NCBI GenBank assembly: GCA_027578815.1
Contig: JANBTH010000467.1
Location: 1 to 16,838, forward strand
Direction of reading: 5' to 3'
From: Coemansia sp. RSA 1804
Taxonomy: Eukaryota; Kickxellomycota; Kickxellomycetes; Kickxellales; Kickxellaceae
DNA: 16,838 bases
Positions 7,562-15,412 of this stretch are shown in pieces (position 1 is the first letter of the stretch; each line of letters begins with the position of its first letter). The position numbers and the translations under genes are program-made. The notes below the pieces were generated by a model. It was not told where the DNA came from, searched no databases, and worked only from the letters and a program-made list of their open reading frames with translations.

Positions 7562-9301
7562 TCATATAACGTCGGCTATATGGCCAGCAAAGACTAGGCT
7601 CTGTCCGTCCCGAGCAACAATGGGCATTCCAGGGGACAAGTAGTCATAGACATTGTCCTCGAATCTCAGCCTCACAACCACACAGTTGCGACCAAAGTCG
7701 CTTTGCTTCTGAGAATGGCTGACACTGCCTGTGTCCTCTTTTATCTCTAGAACATGGGCCAGACGATATGCAGAACGGATATGAACAACAACAGACTGCA
7801 TGCTCTGAAACTCCTGGCTCAGAATCGCTATGCGTGCGCAGAACTCGTTTGAAACCCACCTCGCTCCAAGACTTCTCAGGTAGCCCGTGTCCAAAATAAC
7901 CATACCCTTCTCTATGGACAGTGGCTTTTGTGTCGTGATTGCAAGCGCAGCGCTCGTGCCGGCCTTGGCCATTTCAGTTGGTATTCGAAGAGTATGGATG
8001 GAGCTGATCTCGATGTCGGCAAATTCGCCAGAGCTGCTTGGTCCAATGGAAAGATGCTTTTTGACAGTAGTTGCATCGATGGTGACGCAGCCTCGGCTGA
8101 CCCATCCGGTAACAACAGTACCGATGTTGTCGAGAGAGTACGTGTGTTCGACGTGGAACTCGAACGAGGGGCAAGCTGCTGTATCATGTCCCTGCGTGTT
8201 TGGCGTCTGAAAGGTTTTCGACAGAACAGCAGTCAGCTCCTCAAAGTCAAGAGTCCGCACAGCCGACGTGGTGAATATAGGCACCACAACAAGGTCCATC
8301 ATGTCCTTGGCAAGCTGCGTGGTATCGATGGCAGCGGTTACAATGCACCTGCCTCGGACGGGTACTGTCACATCCAGAGTAGCCAGGATGTCATGCATCA
8401 GAGCAGCAAAGGTTGTCTTGACGGCAATGTCCATCTTTGTGAGGACAATCATCATGGGCATTCTGAGCACTGAGGCTATTCTCAGGTACTCACGCGTCGT
8501 TTCTGGTACAGATCCGCGATCCGCAGCAATGGCTACGCAGAACGCGTGGGGCGAATGGCCCACAATTGCTCTGGCGGTGGTCTTCAAGTGCTTTGCAAAG
8601 CCGCAGGTATCAATGAATGTGACCACGTGATGAGAGCGCTGGTGTATCTGCTCTGCGCTGCGGTTGTTTGCATAGTTCATCACCTGGCCATCGGCGCCAA
8701 AGCCAACCACGCCCAGAGCAATCGAGCTTGTTCTTCCAGACTCGATCTCGTGGCGGTGGCGAAGGAGATTGAGTCTCGCCTTTCCGCGGCCGTCATCGGG
8801 CTCGCCATACGTCAGGCAGCCAAGCACGGTTGACTTTCCAGCGCCTAGATCGCCCAGAACAGCCACCCGCACTTCAGTCCGCGGAATGTCGCTGCGCTGG
8901 TCTATGCGCACCTCGGCAACCACCTTGCTGTTCTGGCCTTCAAGCACTCGCTTTCCGATGGACACTATGGCAACGTTAGCCAGTTGAAGAGCCATGTTCT
9001 GGATGACCGATATGGTGGTCTCTAGCTCAGTTTCAGTTATGCCTACCAGATAGCCATCGTCCCGCACACCAACCATATACACCGCATGTCCGTTACCCTC
9101 GGCAAGCCGCCACTGAAGCTGGGTGGCGAGGTGTGTGATGCGGGAGTCTGACACGGCCTCGAGCTTGGTTTTGTACTCTACATTTCCAGAACGGTCCATC
9201 TCAGGCGGAAGCCGCGAGACGGTCTCATCAAGGAGCGAGCAATTCTCGTTGCCACTGCCAATGGCAGCTTCGTCAGAGTATAGCGTGTCTCGCGTTGACA
9301 T
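7562..9301 (-). CDS. GTPBP1/GTPBP2-like translational-type GTPase with altered DxxGH motif
   Basis: A 579-residue protein of the GTPBP1/2 family, relatives of EF-Tu/eEF1A. The N-terminal segment (VEYKTKLEAV, THLATQLQWRLAEGNGHAVY, 41-75) is the family's characteristic pre-GTPase region. The G domain has the P-loop GDLGAGKST (150-158), the GRGKARLNLLRHRHEIESGRTSS block with the G2 Thr191, G3 DTCG (231-234), TKMD (288-291) and a TSA-type G5 (345-347). Domain II shows IGTVVTGWVSRG (393-404), then a third beta-barrel to the end. The family normally reads D-x-x-G-H-x-K-Y at G3; here it is D-T-C-G-F-A-K-H, so the catalytic His position is Phe235. GTPBP1/2 act in cytosolic ribosome rescue and mRNA decay in animals; the role here is inferred. 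Start is the ATG after CCTGCT; the promoter is shared with the divergent HECT gene. Confidence 0.9.
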   Translation of the reverse strand: MSTRDTLYSDEAAIGSGNENCSLLDETVSRLPPEMDRSGNVEYKTKLEAVSDSRITHLATQLQWRLAEGNGHAVYMVGVRDDGYLVGITETELETTISVIQNMALQLANVAIVSIGKRVLEGQNSKVVAEVRIDQRSDIPRTEVRVAVLGDLGAGKSTVLGCLTYGEPDDGRGKARLNLLRHRHEIESGRTSSIALGVVGFGADGQVMNYANNRSAEQIHQRSHHVVTFIDTCGFAKHLKTTARAIVGHSPHAFCVAIAADRGSVPETTREYLRIASVLRMPMMIVLTKMDIAVKTTFAALMHDILATLDVTVPVRGRCIVTAAIDTTQLAKDMMDLVVVPIFTTSAVRTLDFEELTAVLSKTFQTPNTQGHDTAACPSFEFHVEHTYSLDNIGTVVTGWVSRGCVTIDATTVKKHLSIGPSSSGEFADIEISSIHTLRIPTEMAKAGTSAALAITTQKPLSIEKGMVILDTGYLRSLGARWVSNEFCARIAILSQEFQSMQSVVVHIRSAYRLAHVLEIKEDTGSVSHSQKQSDFGRNCVVVRLRFEDNVYDYLSPGMPIVARDGQSLVFAGHIADVI

Positions 9302-9891
9302 AGCAGGAGGGGTGTGTGTATTGAGTCTATGTGTGCAGTCTTTGAAATGTGCTAGCGCGGAAGAGTGCGGTCAGCATCAGTTGGTGCTAAAGAAAAGGCG
9401 GTTTGCATTTACAAAAGAAAAGAGAATGGCTAGTGGTTCAAAAGCGAGATATGCGGGCAAAAGCGAGAAACCGTGCAATGTGTGTGCTCTTGTAAATGGC
9501 TTTATAGATAAAGAGCAAAAAAAGGGAGAGAAAAGAAATACAAGTCAAAGAACTTCAGGTTGTGACGTGGTAAGAGGAAACCGCAGCATTTGAGACAAGC
9601 AAGACAGCGGACGCTGTGTCATTGGCTATTGCGATGCTGTAGAGCTTACCGCAGTTCATATGCAAAACCCACTTTTTTCTTCTTTCAACTAACCATTTCT
9701 ATTTGTGCTTTGCCTCCGCTTTCTTCTTTTTTTGAGCTTGGCATGTTTTTTGTCTTTCTTTAGGGCTCTTTGAAACTAACTCCAAAGCCTTGCCTCTGGA
9801 AGTCTAGTTCTTTATCTATCTTTGCACTTTGCTTGGCTTTCTAAACCAAGGGTTGGTTCTGCGGCCGGGGCTTCTGCAATTTGTCCAAATC
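9302..9891. promoter_or_regulatory. Divergent intergenic region between the GTPase and HECT ligase genes
   Basis: A 590 bp bidirectional promoter region without supported coding. The side facing the GTPase is purine-rich on the plus strand (about 9387-9430 and 9515-9540), that is, pyrimidine-rich on the GTPase coding strand, with a minus-strand TATAAAG at 9500-9506. An inverted CCAAT box (ATTGG) is at 9621-9625. The side facing the HECT gene is pyrimidine-rich on the plus strand at about 9667-9770. A plus-strand open frame overlaps the start of the GTPase gene but has no recognisable domain. Confidence 0.6.
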
Positions 9892-12225
9892 ATGGTAGAG
9901 TCGTCTGAGCCAAGCCGCAAAAGGCCCCGCGTTGGGCGGCGCCCACGACATTCGCAGTCGCCGGCATCGTCGTCAATGCGGCCAATGGTGACACGGTCGC
10001 AAGCCCAGGCGCTGACACTAAGACCAGGAGGTGAGCCCCCAAGCACAGCTGCTGGCGTCGAGATGGAAGAGTCGCGCAAAAGAAAGGTCGGATGCATGGC
10101 GTCTATGCGTGCAGAAAGCCCGGAGTGCGCCGGAGACGGTTGTGAGGCCACTGTAGGCAGTGCTGGCAACTGCGATAGTCAGCAGGAGGATGGTGGTGAA
10201 GGCGATTCTGAGGATGCAGAGTCCAGCCATGGAGATATAATCCTGACTAGTAGCTACATTGGAGAGCTCCAGGGCGACCAGGAGCTTGTGGCCAAGATGG
10301 GACTTGTCTTTTCGGACCCATGTACTCTGGCGCGCAGCTTTCCGCAGACTAATCCAGAGCTTGCAGCCCAATGCCCAGTCGACGTGGAGGACGTGCGCAG
10401 GGCGTACGCCTGCATCAAAGCAAAGACAACTGACAAGGCTATGCGCGACTTGCAGCTGCTGACTGTCAATGCGGTGGCAATGATGAGTCTGGATCCATGC
10501 GATGAGCACGACAACCAGATGAATGCAGTGCTTATCCTTCTCCTCAACCCCAGTATTACAGAGTACACCCACGACGACAGCACATTCCTTCTTCCTGAGC
10601 TATGCAGCGTCATCTTGAATCAGCCAAGCGAGCAAAAATCCTTGCTTATGCGCTACTTTGCTGCCGCCGACCATTTGGGCCTGGTCCAATCCAGCACGCC
10701 AGACGCTGCTTCAGGGCGCACAGAAGGCGACCACATGTGCTTTATGCAGTATGCCAACATATTCCAGTCGTTTGTGACGCGTGAGACCAACCGTGCGGCC
10801 AAACCCGTTGCGCCGCAGCCTTCATCCGTGTCGGAGTCTATGCCTAAGAAGGTCTGCCTTCATTCACTGAGTGGTTGCTCTCTGCCGTTGGTTGCCCAGT
10901 GTCTTGCGCTGATGAACAGCTACAACACGACACACGGCATTGTTCCTCACTCCGCCTTTTATAACGACGCTGTCAACGAGCACATTGATACAAAGGAGGA
11001 GGTGCCTCGGTTCCGCATGCCAAAGGGGGTGTCATTCTGCAACTATCCATTTCTTCTGTCGCCTACGACCAAGAGCGAGGTCATTCGCATTGAAAGCATG
11101 ATTCATATGCGGACAGAGCTTCAAGACTCATTTTTCCGAGCAATGTTCTCCGGAGTAACATGTCCATATCTTGTTCTGGAGGTTAGGCGCGAGAGTCTGG
11201 TGCGAGATACGCTTTACCAGCTTGACCTGAAGATGAGCCAGGATCTGCGGAAGCAGCTGAAGGTGCGTTTTGTCGGTGAGGAGGGCGTTGACGAGGGCGG
11301 CGTGCAAAAGGAGTTTTTCCAGCTTATTGTGCGCGATGTGTTTTCTTCCAAATATGGAATATTCAAGGCCAACAACGAGTCGCAGTACTATTGGTTTCTG
11401 TCGCAGGCCTCTCCTACAAAGGACATGCTGGAGGAGATATGGCTCACAGGCCAGCTTATTGGGCTCGCTGTGTACAATGGGGTTATACTCGACATCCATC
11501 TTCCGCCAGTCATGTATAAGAAGCTTCTTGGTGTGTCGGCAACGACAGAGGATCTGCGTGAGATAGACCCTGAGCTATACCACGGTCTAACGCAGCTGCT
11601 GCGGATGTCGGACGATGAGCTCAGCTTCTTGGAGCGCTCCTTTGAAATCGAGTACGATGATCTTGGGCGTCTGCGCACACATGAGCTTATTCCCGACGGC
11701 GCAAGCACGATTCTGGATGCGGAGAATAGAGAGCTGTTTATTGACAGATATGTGGACTTTGTGCTAAACAAGTCCTGTGCAAAGCAGTTTGCAGAGTTCA
11801 AGGCTGGGTTTGACAGAATCTGCGGCTCGTCCTACGTGCGCTATATGCAGCCGCAGGAGCTTGAGCTACTTGTGTGCGGGTGCTCTGATCTTGACTTTGG
11901 CGCTCTGGAGAGCTCGACCGTTTACGACGGCGGGTATTCCAGGACAACAAAAGTCATTGAGTACTTTTGGCAGGTTGTTGGCGAGTTTGGCGACGATCTC
12001 AAGCGCAAGCTGCTTTTCTTTGCAACGAGCAGCGACCGGGTGCCGATTGGGGGGCTGAGCAAGCTTCAATTTGTCATTGCAAAGAATGGCGGTGACTCGG
12101 ACCGCCTTCCAACGTCACACACTTGTTTCAATGTTTTGCTTCTTCCCGAGTATTCATCGCTTGAAAAGCTCCGAGAACGGCTCCTCACAGCCATCCATAA
12201 CTCGGAGGGCTTTGGTATGATTTAG
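9892..12225 (+). CDS. HECT-type E3 ubiquitin ligase, UBE3A/E6AP-like
   Basis: A 777-residue protein; start taken at the first ATG (AAATCATGG), because the open stretch upstream has no ATG and lies in promoter-like sequence. Residues ~1-120 are disordered and basic/acidic with a likely nuclear signal (KRPRVGRRPR). Residues ~125-430 match the helical region before the HECT domain in E6AP, including VSFCNYPFLL and PYLVLEVRRESLVRDTLYQLD. The HECT domain spans ~430-777: VGEEGVDEGGVQKEFFQL, ELLVCGCSDLDFGALE, YDGGY, and the active-site loop RLPTSHTCFNVLLLPEYSS with catalytic Cys745, 32 residues from the end, the same spacing as in human UBE3A. It ends FGMI, close to the UBE3A FGML. It accepts ubiquitin from an E2 onto the Cys and passes it to substrates. 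The N-terminal AZUL zinc finger of animal UBE3A is not visible. Yeast Hul4 is the nearest familiar fungal relative; substrates are unknown. Confidence 0.93.
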   Translation: MVESSEPSRKRPRVGRRPRHSQSPASSSMRPMVTRSQAQALTLRPGGEPPSTAAGVEMEESRKRKVGCMASMRAESPECAGDGCEATVGSAGNCDSQQEDGGEGDSEDAESSHGDIILTSSYIGELQGDQELVAKMGLVFSDPCTLARSFPQTNPELAAQCPVDVEDVRRAYACIKAKTTDKAMRDLQLLTVNAVAMMSLDPCDEHDNQMNAVLILLLNPSITEYTHDDSTFLLPELCSVILNQPSEQKSLLMRYFAAADHLGLVQSSTPDAASGRTEGDHMCFMQYANIFQSFVTRETNRAAKPVAPQPSSVSESMPKKVCLHSLSGCSLPLVAQCLALMNSYNTTHGIVPHSAFYNDAVNEHIDTKEEVPRFRMPKGVSFCNYPFLLSPTTKSEVIRIESMIHMRTELQDSFFRAMFSGVTCPYLVLEVRRESLVRDTLYQLDLKMSQDLRKQLKVRFVGEEGVDEGGVQKEFFQLIVRDVFSSKYGIFKANNESQYYWFLSQASPTKDMLEEIWLTGQLIGLAVYNGVILDIHLPPVMYKKLLGVSATTEDLREIDPELYHGLTQLLRMSDDELSFLERSFEIEYDDLGRLRTHELIPDGASTILDAENRELFIDRYVDFVLNKSCAKQFAEFKAGFDRICGSSYVRYMQPQELELLVCGCSDLDFGALESSTVYDGGYSRTTKVIEYFWQVVGEFGDDLKRKLLFFATSSDRVPIGGLSKLQFVIAKNGGDSDRLPTSHTCFNVLLLPEYSSLEKLRERLLTAIHNSEGFGMI

Positions 12226-13065
12226 ACATTTTATTACTTTTATTTAGTTTTCTTTTACATTCATTGTTGTATTTCACATCATGTTCCATTATACATAAAA
12301 CAAATGACATTGACATATGAGTTTGACATTATTACAGCATAGGCGGAAGGGGAGGTGCTGTACTTGTTTACATTGTATGGCTATGTTGTTTCTCCATAGC
12401 AGCAGTAGCAGCAACAAAGGAAGCAATGACAACAGTAATAGCACTGGTTGGTCGTGCTTAATGTAGCTAGCTAGCTAGCTATAAAATATAATACAAGTAT
12501 CACTCCATCTTGTTGAGGGAAAAGATATCGGTGGGTTAATAAAGAATTCACGCATGTGGAGAGAGAGACATGAAAGACACGATGGTGTTTACTCATATCC
12601 ACGAGGCAGGTTTAGCTTACATTTCCAATAAACCGGGAAAGCAGCAGGGGGCAATAATAAAAAGAGAATGGGGTTTTACGCTTTTCTTTTCTTCTTCACA
12701 TCGTGCTGGTTTTCTACGTCAGACATCGCCGGCATGTAACAATAGGGTGGTGCAATATGGCTGAATGTTTGGATATTAGGGAGAAACATCCAGCCCATGT
12801 GCCTGTCTAGTTACAGATGCCGCCTTTGAACACATATACAAGCACTTGGTAGCTGTTTATGTATTTACTCAAAGAACGAGGAGTGTGTTTTTGGTGTTCT
12901 AGTAGTCACAAACAGCAGCATTTCATTCATTACTTTGCAAGCACAGCGCAGACTAAATCGCGGCACAATATCCACAAGTCCATTTGCATACAAACATACA
13001 TACATTTACGCTATCCGCCCTCTCTTGCACCGGATCAGAAAACCCAGTCGCGCTCAGTCTCGCCT
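12226..13065. other. Long intergenic region between the HECT ligase and the Cys-rich protein gene
   Basis: An 840 bp interval with no supported gene. It starts T-rich after the HECT stop, has three TGACAT copies at 12305-12329, imperfect CAG/CAA-type triplets at about 12400-12430, a (TAGC)4 palindrome at 12464-12481 joined to a TATAAAA box (12480-12486), AATAAA hexamers at 12538-12543 and 12627-12632, and a CRE-like TACGTCA at about 12715. A 64-codon ATG frame at 12570-12764 has no recognisable domain and is not called. The frame of the next gene is open back to an ATG at 12859. Confidence 0.5.
12464..12486 (+). repeat. (TAGC)4 self-complementary repeat abutting a TATA box
   Basis: Four tandem TAGC units plus TA (12464-12481) form a perfect 18 bp palindrome. 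It runs directly into TATAAAA (12480-12486). It lies about 240 bp after the HECT stop and about 580 bp before the next likely start codon. Confidence 0.75.
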
Positions 13066-13911
13066 ATGCTTCTGTTTAAGAGCCGTGGCTCGGGAATCAG
13101 AGCAACAGTGCCAAGCAGCACCACGGTAATTGTGGTGGTAACAGCAATTGTCCTAGGAAGCCAACCGGCAAGCGCAAAGTGGGCATTCACGCAACAGCCC
13201 GCAGCTGAGCGTGCCCGTGCTTGCCAGGAGCAGGTCAGCTTCTGCTACAATGCGTGTGGGTCGGTCGCTAGGACGGCTGTAAACTTTTGCAACATACAAA
13301 CAACGGGATGGAACTGCGAGTGCAATGGGGGAGCAGGGGAGCGGAACGTGCACAGATACGAGTGGCCGATGGCGGTATCGGAGTGCCGGGCCTCGCTGGC
13401 TACATGCAACGACAGCTGCACAAGAAACACTAGCGCAAGCGAGCGCGGGGCTTGCTACACGTCGTGCACAGCCAACTACCAGTGCAACACGGCGGAGGCG
13501 CCCAGAAGCAGCCTGCATGTGAAGGGCGCGTATGACAGGCCCAGAGGATACATTTGGCCGGTGGAGGACAAGGACATTGATCTTACAATCGGTATGAAGT
13601 TTGATGGCGGCGGATCGGAACAAGGCCGCAGCAAACTGCAGAATGCAGGCGACCCAGGCGCCCTGCCAAAAAGAATCCCCAGGATTGACGACGGCGAAGG
13701 ATCTGACGACGGAAGCCCCGGCAAAGACCACACAGGCGCTGGTAGCGGCAAAGGACCGGGCGGCAGTCACGGCGGCAGGCGCAAGGGCGATGCTGGGCAA
13801 CGAGATGGGTCTGGCGCTGGTGCAGTATCGGCAGCCAGTCCGACACAGAGACCTGCTCACTTATTGCAGGCTCTGGCAATCTGCATTTGGGCTCTGGTTG
13901 TTAGTGGGTGA
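13066..13911 (+). CDS. Secreted Cys-rich protein with probable GPI anchor (DUF7707-like)
   Basis: Taken from the ATG at 13066 this is 281 residues. Residues 1-37 form a signal peptide: basic start, hydrophobic core TVIVVVTAIVLG (20-31), ASA cleavage site before Lys38. The mature N-terminal domain holds twelve cysteines (53, 60, 64, 75, 84, 86, 107, 114, 118, 130, 134, 140), an even number suggesting six disulphides, with N-glycosylation sequons at Asn115 and Asn121. The spacing, including a WNCEC pair and an EWPMAVSEC segment, resembles the fungal surface-protein domain DUF7707. Residues ~178-255 are a Gly/Asp/Lys-rich linker, and the end (small residues, then hydrophobic LLQALAICIWALVVSG) fits a GPI attachment signal. 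The frame is open upstream to an ATG at 12859, which would add 69 residues before the signal peptide; the internal start is preferred for that reason. Function is unknown; a cell-wall or membrane surface role is inferred. Confidence 0.75.
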   Translation: MLLFKSRGSGIRATVPSSTTVIVVVTAIVLGSQPASAKWAFTQQPAAERARACQEQVSFCYNACGSVARTAVNFCNIQTTGWNCECNGGAGERNVHRYEWPMAVSECRASLATCNDSCTRNTSASERGACYTSCTANYQCNTAEAPRSSLHVKGAYDRPRGYIWPVEDKDIDLTIGMKFDGGGSEQGRSKLQNAGDPGALPKRIPRIDDGEGSDDGSPGKDHTGAGSGKGPGGSHGGRRKGDAGQRDGSGAGAVSAASPTQRPAHLLQALAICIWALVVSG

Positions 13912-14065
13912 GGGATATGAGCAGCAGGAGCAGACAGACAAGTTTTTGTTCTTAGAGAATAGTTAATTAAAAAGGCAGCGCAGAGCAAAGAAGCAGGGAG
14001 GCATTACTTGCGGGATGCTTAGAGAAAAGAGAAAAAAAGCTAGGCTAAAGGCGATGTAAAGGAGC
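13912..14065. other. Convergent intergenic spacer
   Basis: A 154 bp tail-to-tail gap between the Cys-rich gene and alpha-tubulin. It contains a TTAATTAA palindrome at about 13964-13971. No AATAAA is present on either strand, so 3' end signals here must be degenerate or overlapping. Confidence 0.55.
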
Positions 14066-15412
14066 TTAGTAGCCACCCTCCATCTCCTCGTCGCCAAGAG
14101 AGTCCATGCCAACCTCCTCGTAGTCCTTCTCGAGGGCAGCAAGATCCTCACGAGCCTCGGAGAACTCGCCCTCCTCCATGCCCTCGCCAACGTACCAGTG
14201 GACAAAGGCGCGCTTGGCGTACATGAGATCGAACTTGTGGTCAAGGCGCGACCAGGCCTCGGCAATGGCAGTGGTGTTGCTGAGAAGGCACACAGCGCGG
14301 TCGACCTTGGCGAGGTCGCCGTCGGGGACGCAGAACGGCGGCTGCTTGTTGATGCCAAGCTTGAAGCCAGTGGGGCACCAGTCGACAAAGGAAACGGTCT
14401 TCTTGGTCTTGAGCTGCGAGATGATCTGGTTGGCCTCCTTGGGCGTGACGTCGCCGCGATACAGAAGGCAGCACGCCATGTACTTGCCGTTCTGCGGATT
14501 GCACTTGACCATCTGGTTGGTTGGGTCGAAGCAGGCGTTGGTGATCTCTGCAACAGTCATCGACTCGTGCTGCGCCTTGGTGGCTGAAGTTATGGGCGCG
14601 TACGTGACCAGCGGGAAGTGGATGCGCGGATACGGCACAAGGTTGGTCTGGAACTCGGTCAGATCCACGTTAAGCGATCCCTCGAAGCGCAGCGACGCTG
14701 TGATCGACGACACAATCTGCGCAATCAGGCGGTTGAGGTTGCTGAATGTCGGGCGCGTGATGCCCAGGTTGCGGTGGCAGATGTCGTAGATTGCCTCGTT
14801 GTCAACCATGAACGAGCAGTCGGCGTGTTCGAGCGTCGTGTGCGTCGTCAGAATCGAGTTGTACGGCTCCACAACTGCGTTGGAGATTCTGGGCGCCGGA
14901 TACACAGTGAACTCCAGCTTCGACTTCTTGCCGTAGTCAACCGACAGGCGCTCCAGAAGCAGTGCTCCAAACCCGGATCCAGTTCCTCCGCCAAACGAGT
15001 GGAACACTAGGAATCCCTGGAGACCCTCGCACTTGTCTGCCAGCTTGCGGATCTGATCGAGCGTTCTGTCAATCTGCTCCTTTCCAACCGTGTAGTGTCC
15101 ACGCGCATAGTTGTTGGCTGCGTCCTCCTTGCCGGTGATCATCTGCCCTGGGTTGTACAGATCGCGGTACTTGCTGTTGCGCACCTCATCCACCACCGTG
15201 GGCTCCAGATCAACAAAGATCGTGCGGGGCACGCGCTTGCCGTTGCTGGACTCGTAGAAGAACGTCGAGTACGAGTCGTCAGATCCCGCTGGAACTCCCG
15301 GGTTGAGGAACCCGTCTGGGTTGATACCGTGCTCCAGGCAGTACAGCTCCCAGCAGGCATTACCAATCTGAACTCCTGCCTGACCAACGTGAATCGAGAT
15401 GACCTCGCGCAT
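14066..15412 (-). CDS. TUB1: Alpha-tubulin
   Basis: A 448-residue, intronless alpha-tubulin, full length. It starts MREVISIHVGQAGVQIGNACW, carries the tubulin signature GGGTGSG at 141-147, the alpha-specific catalytic glutamate at residue 253 (LTEFQTNLVPYP; Glu254 in the animal numbering), which triggers GTP hydrolysis in the neighbouring beta subunit, and the conserved block DLMYAKRAFVHWYVGEGMEEGEF near the C terminus. The lumenal loop around residues 35-43 is one residue shorter than in animals and has no lysine, so the acetylation site Lys40 is absent. The acidic tail is short and ends EMEGGY, keeping a terminal tyrosine. Several details (GINKQPPFCVP, AKVDRAVCLLSNTTAIAEAW) look fungal rather than animal. 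The coding region is more G/C-ending in its third codon positions than its neighbours, as expected for a highly expressed gene. Identity is certain; the symbol follows fungal usage. Confidence 0.98.
   Translation of the reverse strand: MREVISIHVGQAGVQIGNACWELYCLEHGINPDGFLNPGVPAGSDDSYSTFFYESSNGKRVPRTIFVDLEPTVVDEVRNSKYRDLYNPGQMITGKEDAANNYARGHYTVGKEQIDRTLDQIRKLADKCEGLQGFLVFHSFGGGTGSGFGALLLERLSVDYGKKSKLEFTVYPAPRISNAVVEPYNSILTTHTTLEHADCSFMVDNEAIYDICHRNLGITRPTFSNLNRLIAQIVSSITASLRFEGSLNVDLTEFQTNLVPYPRIHFPLVTYAPITSATKAQHESMTVAEITNACFDPTNQMVKCNPQNGKYMACCLLYRGDVTPKEANQIISQLKTKKTVSFVDWCPTGFKLGINKQPPFCVPDGDLAKVDRAVCLLSNTTAIAEAWSRLDHKFDLMYAKRAFVHWYVGEGMEEGEFSEAREDLAALEKDYEEVGMDSLGDEEMEGGY

Noticed and set aside
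9123..9593. A 156-codon plus-strand frame across the GTPase start and its promoter
   Set aside because: Half of it is antisense to the GTPase N terminus and the rest is promoter-like; no domain.
9829..9891. Upstream extension of the HECT gene from a TTG codon
   Set aside because: No ATG is available and the sequence is promoter-like; the ATG at 9892 gives a protein with the expected architecture.
12570..12764. A 64-codon plus-strand ATG frame in the long intergenic region
   Set aside because: No recognisable domain, AT-rich composition and AATAAA signals inside it; indistinguishable from chance.
13963..14789. Several long open frames overlapping alpha-tubulin on both strands
   Set aside because: They are antisense or out-of-frame shadows caused by the strong codon bias of the tubulin gene; their products are low-complexity Arg/Ser/Ala-rich with no domain.
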